Below are positions 1 through 5,791 of a stretch of DNA of 5,791 bases, in pieces. A program made the position numbers and the translations under genes. How positions within the stretch are numbered: the first letter of the stretch is position 1; every line of letters begins with the position of its first letter. The stretch covers positions 1 to 5,791 of the forward strand of contig JAOPWG010000257.1 of the NCBI GenBank assembly GCA_025965775.1. Reading direction: 5' to 3'. A model generated the notes under the pieces. The model was not told the origin of the DNA. It saw nothing but the letters and a program-made list of their open reading frames with translations, and did not search any database. Origin of the DNA: Modestobacter sp. (GTDB lineage: Bacteria > Actinomycetota > Actinomycetes > Mycobacteriales > Geodermatophilaceae).

Positions 1-1
1 G

Positions 2-1846
2 AACAAGCTGATCCAGCTCATCGCCGTGCAGATGCCGACGGTGACCGACCCGAGTGACACCCGGCCCAACGACGCGGTCACCGAGCTGCGCACCCAGCTG
101 CAGGACCAGCTGTCGGGCACCGACCTCGAGGGCGGGATCACCGGCTCGGCGGCCCAGCAGCTGGACGCCGCGGAGTCCGGCAGCAAGGCCGAGCTCATCA
201 TCGGCGTGGCCACTATCGGGCTGATCCTGGTGCTGCTGCTGATCATCTTCCGCAGCCCGATCATCGCGCTGCTGCCGGTGATCACCATCGGCATCGTGTC
301 CCAGGTCGCCACCGGGCTGATCGCCTGGGCCAACGACGTCTTCGGCCTGCAGACCGACAGCTCGGCGAGCGCGATGCTGATCGTGGTGCTGTTCGGCGTC
401 GGCACCGACTACATCCTCTTCCTGATGTTCCGCTACCGGGAACGGCTGCGGACCGGCGAGGACCCGCGGACCGCGATGGTCAACGCCGTCACCCGGGTGG
501 GCGAGGCGATCACCTCGGCCGCGGCCGCGGTGATCATCGCCTTCCTCGCGCTCACGCTCTCCACGCTCGGCCTGTTCCGCTCCCTCGGGCCCGCGCTGGC
601 CATCGCTGTCGCGGTCACCCTGGTGGCCGGCCTGACGCTGATCCCGGCGATCGTCTCGCTGCTGGGCACCAAGGTGTTCTGGCCCTCGAAGGCGTGGCGC
701 ACCGAGCCCAAGGCCGCCCGGATGACCGCGATCGGGAACTCGCTGGGGCGCCACCCGGTGCGGTACGTGGTCGCCTCCGGCGGGGTGATGGTGCTGCTGT
801 CGGTCGCCGCGCTCGGCTTCAGCGCCAACTTCGACCTCACCGGCGGCTCCACCTCCACCGCCTCGGAATCCACCCAGTACAGCCAGGAGCTGCTCAAGGG
901 GCTGCCGGCCGGCGCCACCGAGCCGACCTACGTCTTCCTGCGCGCCGACGGCGGCACCCCCCTCACCGCGGACCAGCTGAGCACGTTCGGCAACAGCCTC
1001 TCCGACGTCCCCGGAGTCGGGTCGGTGGGCGAGCCCGCCGTCTCCGCGGACGGGACCGTCGCCGACTTCGTCGTCACCCTGTCCGACCGCCCCGAGTCCA
1101 AGGCCGCGCTCCAGACGGTGGACGGACCGCTGCGGGACGCCGCACACGCCGCGGCGCCCGGCGACACGACGGCCCTGGTCGGCGGGATCACGGCGATCTT
1201 CGTCGACATCCAGGCCGCGGTGAACCACGACTACCTGGTCGTCTTCCCCGTCGCGGCCTTGCTGATCATGCTGATCCTGGGCCTGCAGCTGCGCAGCATC
1301 GTCGCCCCCTGGTACCTGATGGCCTCGGTGGGGCTGGGCTTCACCGCGACGCTGGGCGCCACCGTGCTGATCTTCCAGCAGTTCGCGGGCGAGCCCGGGC
1401 TGCTCTTCATCCTGCCGGTGATCATGTACCTGTTCGTGGTCGCACTGGGCACCGACTACAACATCCTGATGGTCGCCCGGCTGCGCGAGGAGGCCCGGGA
1501 GGGGAAGTCCCCACGGGAGGCGGCCGCCCTGGCGGTCCGGCACGCGGGGCCGACCATCGCCGCCGCCGGCCTCATCCTGGCCGGCACCTTCGCCTCGCTG
1601 ATGCTGGCCGGCAACGCGACCCTCACGCAGATGGGCTTCGCGATCTCGTTCGGCATCGCCATCTCCGCCTTCCTCATGGCGATGTTCCTGACGCCGGCGC
1701 TGACCGCCCTGATCGGGCACGCCGCCTGGTGGCCGGGCCACGGGGACACCGTCGAGCACGTCGAGCACGTCGAGCACGTCGAGCACGACGAGCACGACGA
1801 GCCGGAGACCGCCGGGCCACGGTCCCCGGTCGACGCGACGGTCTGA
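2..1846 (+). CDS. MMPL family (RND-type) transporter, 5'-truncated by window edge
   Basis: The open frame runs from the first in-frame codon at base 2 (no true start visible) to TGA at 1844-1846, giving 614 codons of the C-terminal part of an MMPL/RND-superfamily inner-membrane transporter. These proteins use the proton gradient to export lipids, siderophores or drugs. Numbering from the internal GTG at 26, hydrophobic segments lie near 57-75, 78-102, 116-136, 162-180, 186-214 and 246-265. A soluble extracytoplasmic domain follows at about 268-400, then more segments at 402-420, 427-450, 457-483, 509-528 and 535-563. The paired family motifs GTDY are at 126-129 (GVGTDYI) and 475-478 (ALGTDYN), one per repeat half; their Asp-Tyr is the proton-relay pair in MmpL proteins. 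The first helix and most of the first periplasmic domain are missing. The tail after about 572 is an acidic His-rich repeat. The substrate cannot be inferred. The gene converges with the phosphoesterase gene, 21 bases away. Confidence 0.93.
   Translation, partial: NKLIQLIAVQMPTVTDPSDTRPNDAVTELRTQLQDQLSGTDLEGGITGSAAQQLDAAESGSKAELIIGVATIGLILVLLLIIFRSPIIALLPVITIGIVSQVATGLIAWANDVFGLQTDSSASAMLIVVLFGVGTDYILFLMFRYRERLRTGEDPRTAMVNAVTRVGEAITSAAAAVIIAFLALTLSTLGLFRSLGPALAIAVAVTLVAGLTLIPAIVSLLGTKVFWPSKAWRTEPKAARMTAIGNSLGRHPVRYVVASGGVMVLLSVAALGFSANFDLTGGSTSTASESTQYSQELLKGLPAGATEPTYVFLRADGGTPLTADQLSTFGNSLSDVPGVGSVGEPAVSADGTVADFVVTLSDRPESKAALQTVDGPLRDAAHAAAPGDTTALVGGITAIFVDIQAAVNHDYLVVFPVAALLIMLILGLQLRSIVAPWYLMASVGLGFTATLGATVLIFQQFAGEPGLLFILPVIMYLFVVALGTDYNILMVARLREEAREGKSPREAAALAVRHAGPTIAAAGLILAGTFASLMLAGNATLTQMGFAISFGIAISAFLMAMFLTPALTALIGHAAWWPGHGDTVEHVEHVEHVEHDEHDEPETAGPRSPVDATV
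1751..1804 (+). repeat. 9-bp in-frame tandem repeat coding for (V/D)EH tail
   Basis: Four exact copies of gtcgagcac (1751-1786) are followed by a one-base variant, gacgagcac (1787-1795), and a decayed unit (1796-1804). Because the unit is 9 bp, the array stays in frame and codes for VEH four times, then DEH and DEP, at the C-terminal cytoplasmic tail of the MMPL transporter. The array is likely to expand or contract by slippage without breaking the frame. Confidence 0.92.
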
Positions 1847-1867
1847 CGCGGGCGCGGGCGGGGCCGG

Positions 1868-3655
1868 TCAGCGGGGCCAGGGCGCCTCGGTACCGATGCC
1901 GAGCTCGGTGCCGCAGACGCGGCCGGCGTCCACCGACTGCGGCCGGAAGTAGACGGTGGAGGCGGTGACGTCGTCGCCGTAGGCCTGCGGGCTGGAGGTG
2001 TCGGTCGCGGCGGGGGTCGCGGTGGGGGTGCCGCCCACCTGCCCCGGGGCGATCTGGAAGCGGACGACCCGGGTGAACTGGCAGTCCGCGCCCACCGACT
2101 CGATGCTGAACGCGATCGGCGGCCGGGCGGTACCGCGCACGATGTTGTCCAGGCCGCCGGCCCCGGTCGAGCCCTCGACCAGGTCGATGTCCCTCCCGTC
2201 CTGGATCTTCCCGCTGTCGTTCTGCGCGTGCACGTGCCCGGAGACCGTCTGCCGGACCTGCCCGGGCAGCACCGTCCGCAGCTCCTGGGCCTGCACCGGC
2301 TCGTGGGTGACGAACAGGTCGACCGGTCCCACCTGGGCCGCGCCGTCCGGGAGCCCACTGGGGTCGGCGGCCGCCGTCCCGGCGTCGTCACCTCCGCCGC
2401 GCTGCCCCACCGCGGCCTGGACGGAGGCGCGCTCGAGCGGGTCGGTGACATCCCTCGCGTCGGCGCCGAAGGCCCCCGGGACGCCGTAGACCCGCGGGTC
2501 GGACAGCCCGGCGATGGTCAGCCCGTAGGCCTGAAGCACGCCGGCGGTGACGACGTAGCCGCCGTCGGAGGCGGACTTGGTGCCCAGCATGGTCACGTTC
2601 GGGACGCTGCGCATCACCTCGACGGTGGCCGGCGAGTCGTGGTTGCCGGCCACCCACAGCATCGGCGTGGTCGCGGTGACCGTCCGCAGCGCGTCGAGGT
2701 AGGCGGGGGTCAGCTCCTCCCGGGTGCCGAACTCGCTCTCGTCGCCGGCGTTCAGGATCAGGTCGACGCCGTAGCTGGCGGCGTACTGCCCCACCAGGGC
2801 GTAGTCGGCGGCCAGGTGCATGTCGGAGATGACCATGACCTGCAGCGCCGTCACCGGCGCCTCCTGCTCGATCCGCGCCTGCAGCGCGGCCTGGATGCCG
2901 ACCACCGAGCCGAGGACGTCGAAGGCCTTGGACTGCTGGCTGTAGTACGCCGACAGCTGGTCGGGGAACAGCTGCGCGGCCGCCAGCGTCCCGGTCAGCC
3001 GGGTGTCCCGGACCCAGTCCGGGTTGTAGGTGGCCACGCCGTAGCCGCCGACGACGACGGTCACCAGCACGGCGGCGCCGAGCTGGACGGCGCGGTGCCG
3101 CAGCTCGTGCGGCCGGCGCGGGGCGCCGCGCAGGTAGCGCAGTGACATGTTCACCGCCGCGGCGATGGCCAGCCCGATGGCCAGGCCGACGAGGAACTCG
3201 CCCACCAGCCAGGCGGCGATCCACGGGACCTGGCCGGTGGCGTCGGCCTGCAGCCGGGCGACGAAGGCGGCGGTGTCGCCGCCGACCAGCCTGGTCAGCT
3301 GCAGGACGTCGACGTCCTCGGGGGCGATGTGCACCCCGAACGGCAGCCCGTCGAAGTCCGGGAACTCCCAACTGCCCAGCGTGGTGTCGGCCGACAGCGT
3401 GGTGCGGTGCAGCAGCGTGCCCTGCACCTCGAAGGGCACACCCTGCACGGTCGCGTGGTAGGGGAAGGCCTGCATGACGGCGGCCGCGCACAGCAGCGGC
3501 AGCGCGAGCCGCAGCACCCAACGGGCCAGGAACCCGAGCACCCGCCCGGCGACCCGGCCGGCGCGGCGGGCGACGGCGCGGGGCCGCTCCCCCCGGGGTG
3601 GCCCGGGGAAGGGTAGCTGCAGTTGTCCGTCGTCCCGGTTGCCTGCCATCGGCAC
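1868..3655 (-). CDS. Membrane-anchored metallophosphoesterase (calcineurin-like)
   Basis: This is a 595-residue protein of the calcineurin-like metallophosphoesterase superfamily, which hydrolyses phosphomono- or diesters at a two-metal centre. All signature blocks are present: DMH (Asp278, His280), GDE (Asp305), GNHD (338-340), THEP (His451) and GHVH (474-476). The N-terminus is Arg-rich (21-46), followed by hydrophobic segments near 47-65, 146-170 and 189-208, separated by an 80-residue segment and a basic loop (RRPHELRHR, 180-188). By the positive-inside rule the catalytic domain should lie outside the membrane. A Gly/Asp/Ala-rich insert sits at about 418-442, and a Thr/Pro-rich linker at 541-556 precedes the end. 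Cys525 and Cys581 are the only cysteines in the exported part. The GTG start at 3655 has GGGAG five bases upstream; an ATG at 3649 (eleven bases from it) is the alternative and changes only two residues. The substrate is unknown. Confidence 0.92.
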   Translation of the reverse strand: MPMAGNRDDGQLQLPFPGPPRGERPRAVARRAGRVAGRVLGFLARWVLRLALPLLCAAAVMQAFPYHATVQGVPFEVQGTLLHRTTLSADTTLGSWEFPDFDGLPFGVHIAPEDVDVLQLTRLVGGDTAAFVARLQADATGQVPWIAAWLVGEFLVGLAIGLAIAAAVNMSLRYLRGAPRRPHELRHRAVQLGAAVLVTVVVGGYGVATYNPDWVRDTRLTGTLAAAQLFPDQLSAYYSQQSKAFDVLGSVVGIQAALQARIEQEAPVTALQVMVISDMHLAADYALVGQYAASYGVDLILNAGDESEFGTREELTPAYLDALRTVTATTPMLWVAGNHDSPATVEVMRSVPNVTMLGTKSASDGGYVVTAGVLQAYGLTIAGLSDPRVYGVPGAFGADARDVTDPLERASVQAAVGQRGGGDDAGTAAADPSGLPDGAAQVGPVDLFVTHEPVQAQELRTVLPGQVRQTVSGHVHAQNDSGKIQDGRDIDLVEGSTGAGGLDNIVRGTARPPIAFSIESVGADCQFTRVVRFQIAPGQVGGTPTATPAATDTSSPQAYGDDVTASTVYFRPQSVDAGRVCGTELGIGTEAPWPR

Positions 3656-3660
3656 CCATT

Positions 3661-3665
3661 CTCCC
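3661..3665 (-). promoter_or_regulatory. Ribosome binding site of the metallophosphoesterase gene
   Basis: Read on the minus strand, GGGAG lies 5 bases before GTG (3653-3655) and 11 bases before ATG (3647-3649). The shorter spacing favours GTG as the start. Confidence 0.55.
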
Positions 3666-3704
3666 GATCAGCGCGGGTGCGTGCGCCCACCCGGACACGA
3701 ACGA

Positions 3705-3737
3705 GCCCCCCGGCTGCCGGTACGGCGGCCGGGGGGC
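3705..3737 (-). terminator. Strong GC hairpin, probable terminator of the small membrane-protein gene
   Basis: Arms gccccccggctgccg (3705-3719) and cggcggccggggggc (3723-3737) pair over 15 positions with one imperfect pair (3715 with 3727) and a three-base loop. On the minus strand it lies 40 bases after the stop of the small gene at 3778 and 50 bases before the start of the phosphoesterase gene. No real T-run follows (minus-strand continuation TCGTTCGTG), which is common for terminator hairpins in high-GC actinobacteria. It could also act in the phosphoesterase leader if the two genes are co-transcribed. Direction and function are inferred. Confidence 0.5.
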
Positions 3738-3777
3738 CCGGGACGTGGGCTGGCGCTGGAGACGCCGCGACAGCCCG

Positions 3778-3933
3778 TCAGTAATAGTGCCGGCGTCCAC
3801 CGACCGCCCGGCCCATGCTCCCGAGGATCAACAGGATCACGCCCACGACCAGGACGATGATCCCGATCGTCCACAGGATGGAGATCTTCAGGAAGAAGCC
3901 CAGCAACAGCAGGATGATCCCGAGAATGATCAC
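3778..3933 (-). CDS. Small hydrophobic membrane protein, DUF6131-like (51 aa)
   Basis: The frame begins with GTG at 3931-3933 and ends with TGA at 3778-3780. It codes for 51 residues, starting MIILGIILLLLGFF and ending MGRAVGGRRHYY. Two hydrophobic stretches (about 2-14 and 20-38) are joined by a short KIS turn and followed by a basic, aromatic C-terminus. The pattern of a Gly-spaced Ile/Leu hairpin, an ILWTIG turn and a terminal GGRRHYY matches the small actinobacterial family I know as DUF6131; that match is from memory, not a search. A strong ribosome site, GGAGG (3939-3943), lies five bases before the GTG. A GC hairpin 40 bases after the stop probably ends the transcript. The function is unknown. 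Two membrane passes with the tail in the cytoplasm are likely. Confidence 0.87.
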   Translation of the reverse strand: MIILGIILLLLGFFLKISILWTIGIIVLVVGVILLILGSMGRAVGGRRHYY

Positions 3934-4084
3934 GGTGTCCTCCGATTTCGGTCGGGACTGGTAAGTACGGACAGTAATGGCTCGCTGCCTCCGCCGCGAG
4001 TCGAAACGATCAGGATCCCGGTGTCCGTCCGGCTCACAGCGAGGATGCCGGGGGGGCGGCCGTCCGGCGAACCGTGGTGGACGA
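3934..4084. other. Intergenic stretch between NUDIX and DUF6131-like genes
   Basis: These 151 bases contain no gene I can support. Around 3954-3978 the composition is less GC-rich than the surroundings (ggtaagtacggacagtaatgg). That, and the strong ribosome site at its left end, make it the likely place for the promoter of the small gene, but I cannot point to a convincing -35/-10 pair. The 9-base word ccgtccggc occurs twice (4025-4033 and 4060-4068). I see no clear terminator after the NUDIX gene. Confidence 0.4.
3939..3943 (-). promoter_or_regulatory. Ribosome binding site of the DUF6131-like gene
   Basis: A consensus GGAGG on the minus strand sits five bases upstream of GTG (3931-3933). 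It fixes the start of a gene too short to be found by length alone. Confidence 0.8.
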
Positions 4085-4576
4085 TCATGTCGTCCATCGC
4101 GGAGCGTGACGATCCCCCTCCGGCAGCGCCGCCAGCAGCCGGTCGAGGAAGGGCACCTGTCCGCCGGCGAGCCGTACCCGCGCCTCGTCCACCCCGAACC
4201 AGGCCGCCCGGTCGATCTCCGGGAAGGCCCGCACCTGCCCCGAATGCGGCGGCCACTCCAGGTCGAAGGTGTTGCTCCGCGTCGCCGATGCGTCGAGGTC
4301 CCCCTCCGCGGCCCAGATGGTGATCACCTTGCCGCTGGCCCGGACCTCCCCGAGAGGAAGGAACCCGGCGGCCGGCACCGGCGAGCCCAACTCCTCGGCG
4401 AACTCCCGCCGCGCGACGTCCATCGGGTCCTCGTCCGGACCGTGCTCGCCCTTGGGGATCGACCAGCCGCCGGCGTCCTTGCGCCCCCAGTACGGACCGC
4501 CCATGTGCCCGAGCAGCACCTCCACCCCCGCAGCGCCGACCCGGTAGAGCAGGACGCCGGCGCTCCGGGTGGGCAT
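4085..4576 (-). CDS. NUDIX hydrolase (COG4119-like)
   Basis: NUDIX enzymes split nucleoside diphosphates linked to another moiety, using Mg2+ bound by the Nudix-box glutamates. Numbering from the ATG at 4585 (166 aa), the box G-x5-E-x7-REUxEExGU is complete at 46-68: Gly46, Glu52, Arg60-Glu61, Glu64-Glu65 and Gly67. Only the last hydrophobic position is replaced, by Ser68. The start SAGVLLYR, then GGPYWGRKDAGGWSIPKGE, and the late PEIDRAAWF resemble the COG4119 group of NUDIX proteins, from memory. Two starts are possible. The ATG at 4574-4576 gives MPTRSAG, typical of relatives, with GAGG nine bases upstream (4586-4589), so I chose it. The ATG at 4583-4585 touches that GAGG but could use AGGCGG at 4595-4600. 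It begins 14-23 bases after the fbiD stop, so it is probably co-transcribed with it. The substrate is not predictable. Confidence 0.93.
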   Translation of the reverse strand: MPTRSAGVLLYRVGAAGVEVLLGHMGGPYWGRKDAGGWSIPKGEHGPDEDPMDVARREFAEELGSPVPAAGFLPLGEVRASGKVITIWAAEGDLDASATRSNTFDLEWPPHSGQVRAFPEIDRAAWFGVDEARVRLAGGQVPFLDRLLAALPEGDRHAPRWTT

Positions 4577-4599
4577 GGGAACCATCCTCGTCGACCGCC

Positions 4600-5406
4600 T
4601 CAGGCGTTGGGGGGCCCGACGTGCGGCTTCTCCGGCAGCGCCTCATGGGCCCGGCGGGACCCGCACGGGTGACGGTCCAGCAGCTCCCGGGTCCGCCGAC
4701 CGCAGTGGCGGGACAGCAGCCCAGGGAGCTCGATGGCCCGGTCGATGTCGGCGCGCAGCGTGGGCGCCGGAACGCGCAGCGGATGTGCCCCCTGCTCGCG
4801 GTGGGCGACGGCGGAACCGGGGCCGTACCGCGACCGGAGCGGGTGCCCCGCGCGGGCGGTGAGCAGCGTGGTCCCGGTGCCGTCCGCATCAGCGAGGAAG
4901 GCACGGCGGTGGGACGCCGCCTCCGCCAGGGCCACGTCGAGGTCGGCTGCGACCAACCCGGGCAGGTCGGCGGGGAGCACCGCCACCCCGACGCCCACGT
5001 CCGGTGCGGTGAGCAGGTCCGCAGCCAGGGCCACCGCGAGGTTGAGGTCCCCGCCCCCGAGATCGGGCAGCACCCCGGCGCCGAGCCCCACCGCCTCCGC
5101 GGCGGCCAGCGGGTCGTCGGTGACGACGTGGATGCCCTCGACCCGACAGGCCCGACCGGCCGCCTCCAGGGTGTCGAGCGCGAACGCCAGCGCCAGCGCC
5201 GCCGTCCTCCCTCCCATGGCCGGCCGGAGCCGGGTCTTCGCCCGGTCCAGCGCCTTCACCGGGACCAGGACCGTCCAGCCACGCGTTCCCCGCGGCGGAT
5301 GAGCGCCCGGGTGGATCACCGGCACCCCCCGGCCCGGCCCCGCGTCCCGACCGTGGTCGGGACCGCCGCTCCCCGGGACGGTCGAGAACGGCGGTCCCGG
5401 GCTCAT
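4600..5406 (-). CDS. fbiD: Phosphoenolpyruvate/2-phospho-L-lactate guanylyltransferase (coenzyme F420 biosynthesis)
   Basis: CofC/FbiD enzymes join GTP to phosphoenolpyruvate (mycobacterial FbiD) or 2-phospho-L-lactate (archaeal CofC), giving the activated precursor that FbiA transfers to Fo in F420 synthesis. Family motifs in the 268-residue frame are VPVKALDRAKTRL (48-60, nucleotide-binding N-terminus), VVTDDP (94-99), LPADLPGL (144-151), DGTGTTLL (175-182), YGPGSAVAHREQGA (194-207) and LRADIDRAIEL (217-227). The core begins near residue 45, so the first 40 residues, Gly/Pro-rich and without family motifs, may not be translated. The ATG at 5406 overlaps the aldolase stop as ATGA but has no ribosome site. 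GTG codons at 5325 and 5319 would give 241 or 239 residues, nearer the roughly 215 I recall for mycobacterial FbiD. The tail after about 228 is basic and also longer than usual. The NUDIX gene follows closely. Whether the acceptor is phosphoenolpyruvate or phospholactate is inferred from the phylum only. Confidence 0.92.
   Translation of the reverse strand: MSPGPPFSTVPGSGGPDHGRDAGPGRGVPVIHPGAHPPRGTRGWTVLVPVKALDRAKTRLRPAMGGRTAALALAFALDTLEAAGRACRVEGIHVVTDDPLAAAEAVGLGAGVLPDLGGGDLNLAVALAADLLTAPDVGVGVAVLPADLPGLVAADLDVALAEAASHRRAFLADADGTGTTLLTARAGHPLRSRYGPGSAVAHREQGAHPLRVPAPTLRADIDRAIELPGLLSRHCGRRTRELLDRHPCGSRRAHEALPEKPHVGPPNA
5344..5401 (-). promoter_or_regulatory. Overlapping inverted repeats at the aldolase/fbiD junction
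   Basis: Three perfect dyads overlap here. A: gtcccgacc (5344-5352) with ggtcgggac (5355-5363). B: gggaccgccg (5359-5368) with cggcggtccc (5389-5398). C: cccgggac (5372-5379) with gtcccggg (5394-5401). A and B share 5359-5363, and B and C share 5394-5398, so B excludes both others. They start just after the aldolase stop (5403) and end before the alternative fbiD GTG starts (5325 and 5319). A terminator or attenuator is possible. GC-rich DNA forms such dyads by chance, so the role is inferred. Confidence 0.4.
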
Positions 5407-5791
5407 CGCGCGGTGGCTGCCGCGACCTCGTGGTCCGCACCGATGGTCGACCGGGCCGCGACGAGATCGAGCGCCACGTCGACGATCATGTCCTCCTGGC
5501 CGCCGACCAGGCGGCGGCGGCCGACCTCCACGAGGACGTCGCGGGTGTCCAACCCGTACGTCGCGGCAGCCTTCTCGGCGTGCCGCAGGAAGCTGGAGTA
5601 GACCCCGGCATACCCGAGGGTGAGGGTCTCCCGGTCGACCTGGACGGGCCGGTCCTGCAGCGGACGGACGAGGTCGTCGGCGGCGTCCTGGAGGGCGAAG
5701 ACGTCACAGCCGTGGCGCCAGCCCTGCAGGTTGGCGACGGCGACGAACGGCTCGATCGGGCAGTTGCCGGCCCCGGCGCCCTGCCCGGCCA
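5403..5791 (-). CDS. 4-hydroxy-2-oxovalerate aldolase, C-terminal part (N-terminus beyond window)
   Basis: The minus-strand frame is open from the right edge to TGA at 5403-5405, giving 128 residues of the C-terminal part of a DmpG/BphI/HsaF-type aldolase. These enzymes split 4-hydroxy-2-oxoacids into pyruvate and an aldehyde, the last steps of meta-cleavage of aromatics or of steroid rings, and pass the aldehyde to a partner acylating dehydrogenase. Diagnostic stretches are GQGAGAGNCPIEPF, DAADDLVRPLQDRPV, DRETLTLGYAGVYSSFLRHA and LVGGQEDMIVDVALDL. They cover the end of the catalytic barrel and the C-terminal communication domain that contacts the dehydrogenase. Relatives I recall have G-M/L-GAGAGN where this one has GQGAGAGN. 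Family length is about 340 residues, so roughly 210 lie outside. The partner dehydrogenase would be expected upstream, to the right of the window. The stop overlaps the longest fbiD frame by ATGA. Whether the pathway is aromatic or steroid cannot be decided here. Confidence 0.93.
   Translation of the reverse strand, partial: AGQGAGAGNCPIEPFVAVANLQGWRHGCDVFALQDAADDLVRPLQDRPVQVDRETLTLGYAGVYSSFLRHAEKAAATYGLDTRDVLVEVGRRRLVGGQEDMIVDVALDLVAARSTIGADHEVAAATAR

Noticed and set aside
1751..1804. Possible CRISPR or regulatory iteron array
   Set aside because: The units are 9 bp, directly abutting with no spacers, and in frame inside a coding sequence, so this is a coding tandem repeat.
694..1968. Long plus-strand frame of 424 codons overlapping the MMPL gene
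   Set aside because: It is an Arg/Gly/Pro-rich translation without motifs, in an alternative frame of a clearly real gene. Such shadows are expected from the G/C third-position bias.
1456..2451. Minus-strand frame of 331 codons spanning the MMPL and phosphoesterase 3' ends
   Set aside because: It is low-complexity Arg/Ser/Pro sequence and overlaps two well-supported genes. Its SSCSSCSTCST stretch is only the reverse reading of the 9-bp repeat.
3674..3692. Small inverted repeat gggtg...caccc upstream of the phosphoesterase gene, considered as an operator
   Set aside because: Only five pairs around an eight- or nine-base spacer, which is not above what such GC-rich DNA gives by chance.
2388..3800. 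Minus-strand frame of 470 codons overlapping the phosphoesterase gene
   Set aside because: It is a +1 shadow of the phosphoesterase made mostly of Arg, Ala and Gly. It also runs through the hairpin at 3705-3737 and the end of the small gene.
3930..4904. Minus-strand frame of 324 codons overlapping the NUDIX and fbiD genes
   Set aside because: It overlaps two genes with complete family motifs and shows no recognisable domain of its own.
4621..5601. Plus-strand frame of 326 codons opposite fbiD and the aldolase
   Set aside because: Its composition is Arg/Gly/Pro-rich without hydrophobic core patterns or motifs. The opposite strand has unambiguous genes.

Overview
The window is very GC-rich. 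The coding regions have strong G/C bias at third codon positions, some starts are GTG, and long antisense shadow frames occur. Gene content (an MMPL transporter, an FbiD/CofC enzyme of coenzyme F420 synthesis, a DUF6131-type small membrane protein and a meta-cleavage-type aldolase) points to an actinobacterium. A soil actinomycete of the Geodermatophilaceae or a relative is my guess; the sequence alone does not fix the genus.

Layout, left to right. Positions 2-1846 (+) hold the C-terminal part of an MMPL/RND-type transporter that enters from outside the window and ends in a short Val/Asp-Glu-His repeat tail. It converges on a membrane-anchored metallophosphoesterase at 1868-3655 (-), with only 21 bases between the two stop codons. 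Upstream of the phosphoesterase on the same strand lies a strong GC hairpin (3705-3737), then a 51-codon gene for a hydrophobic DUF6131-like protein (3778-3933, -). About 150 bases with no clear gene follow.

The right-hand part is a minus-strand cluster read in the order aldolase, fbiD/cofC, NUDIX. The aldolase is a 4-hydroxy-2-oxovalerate aldolase C-terminus (5403 to beyond the window edge). Next comes a 2-phospho-L-lactate/phosphoenolpyruvate guanylyltransferase (4600-5406), whose longest frame starts in an ATGA overlap with the aldolase stop. A NUDIX hydrolase (4085-4576 or 4585) starts 14-23 bases after it. Spacing suggests co-transcription, although hairpins at 5344-5401 leave open that fbiD starts further downstream and is separated from the aldolase gene by a terminator or attenuator.

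Functionally the window is mixed: export of a lipid-like or hydrophobic compound (MMPL), extracytoplasmic phosphoester chemistry (phosphoesterase), F420 precursor synthesis (FbiD), nucleotide clean-up (NUDIX) and aromatic or steroid ring catabolism (aldolase). I see no RNA genes, CRISPR array, insertion sequence or phage genes, and no clearly new multi-gene system. The points most worth a second look are the unlisted small gene, the aldolase/fbiD junction with its mutually exclusive hairpins, and the repeat tail of the transporter.
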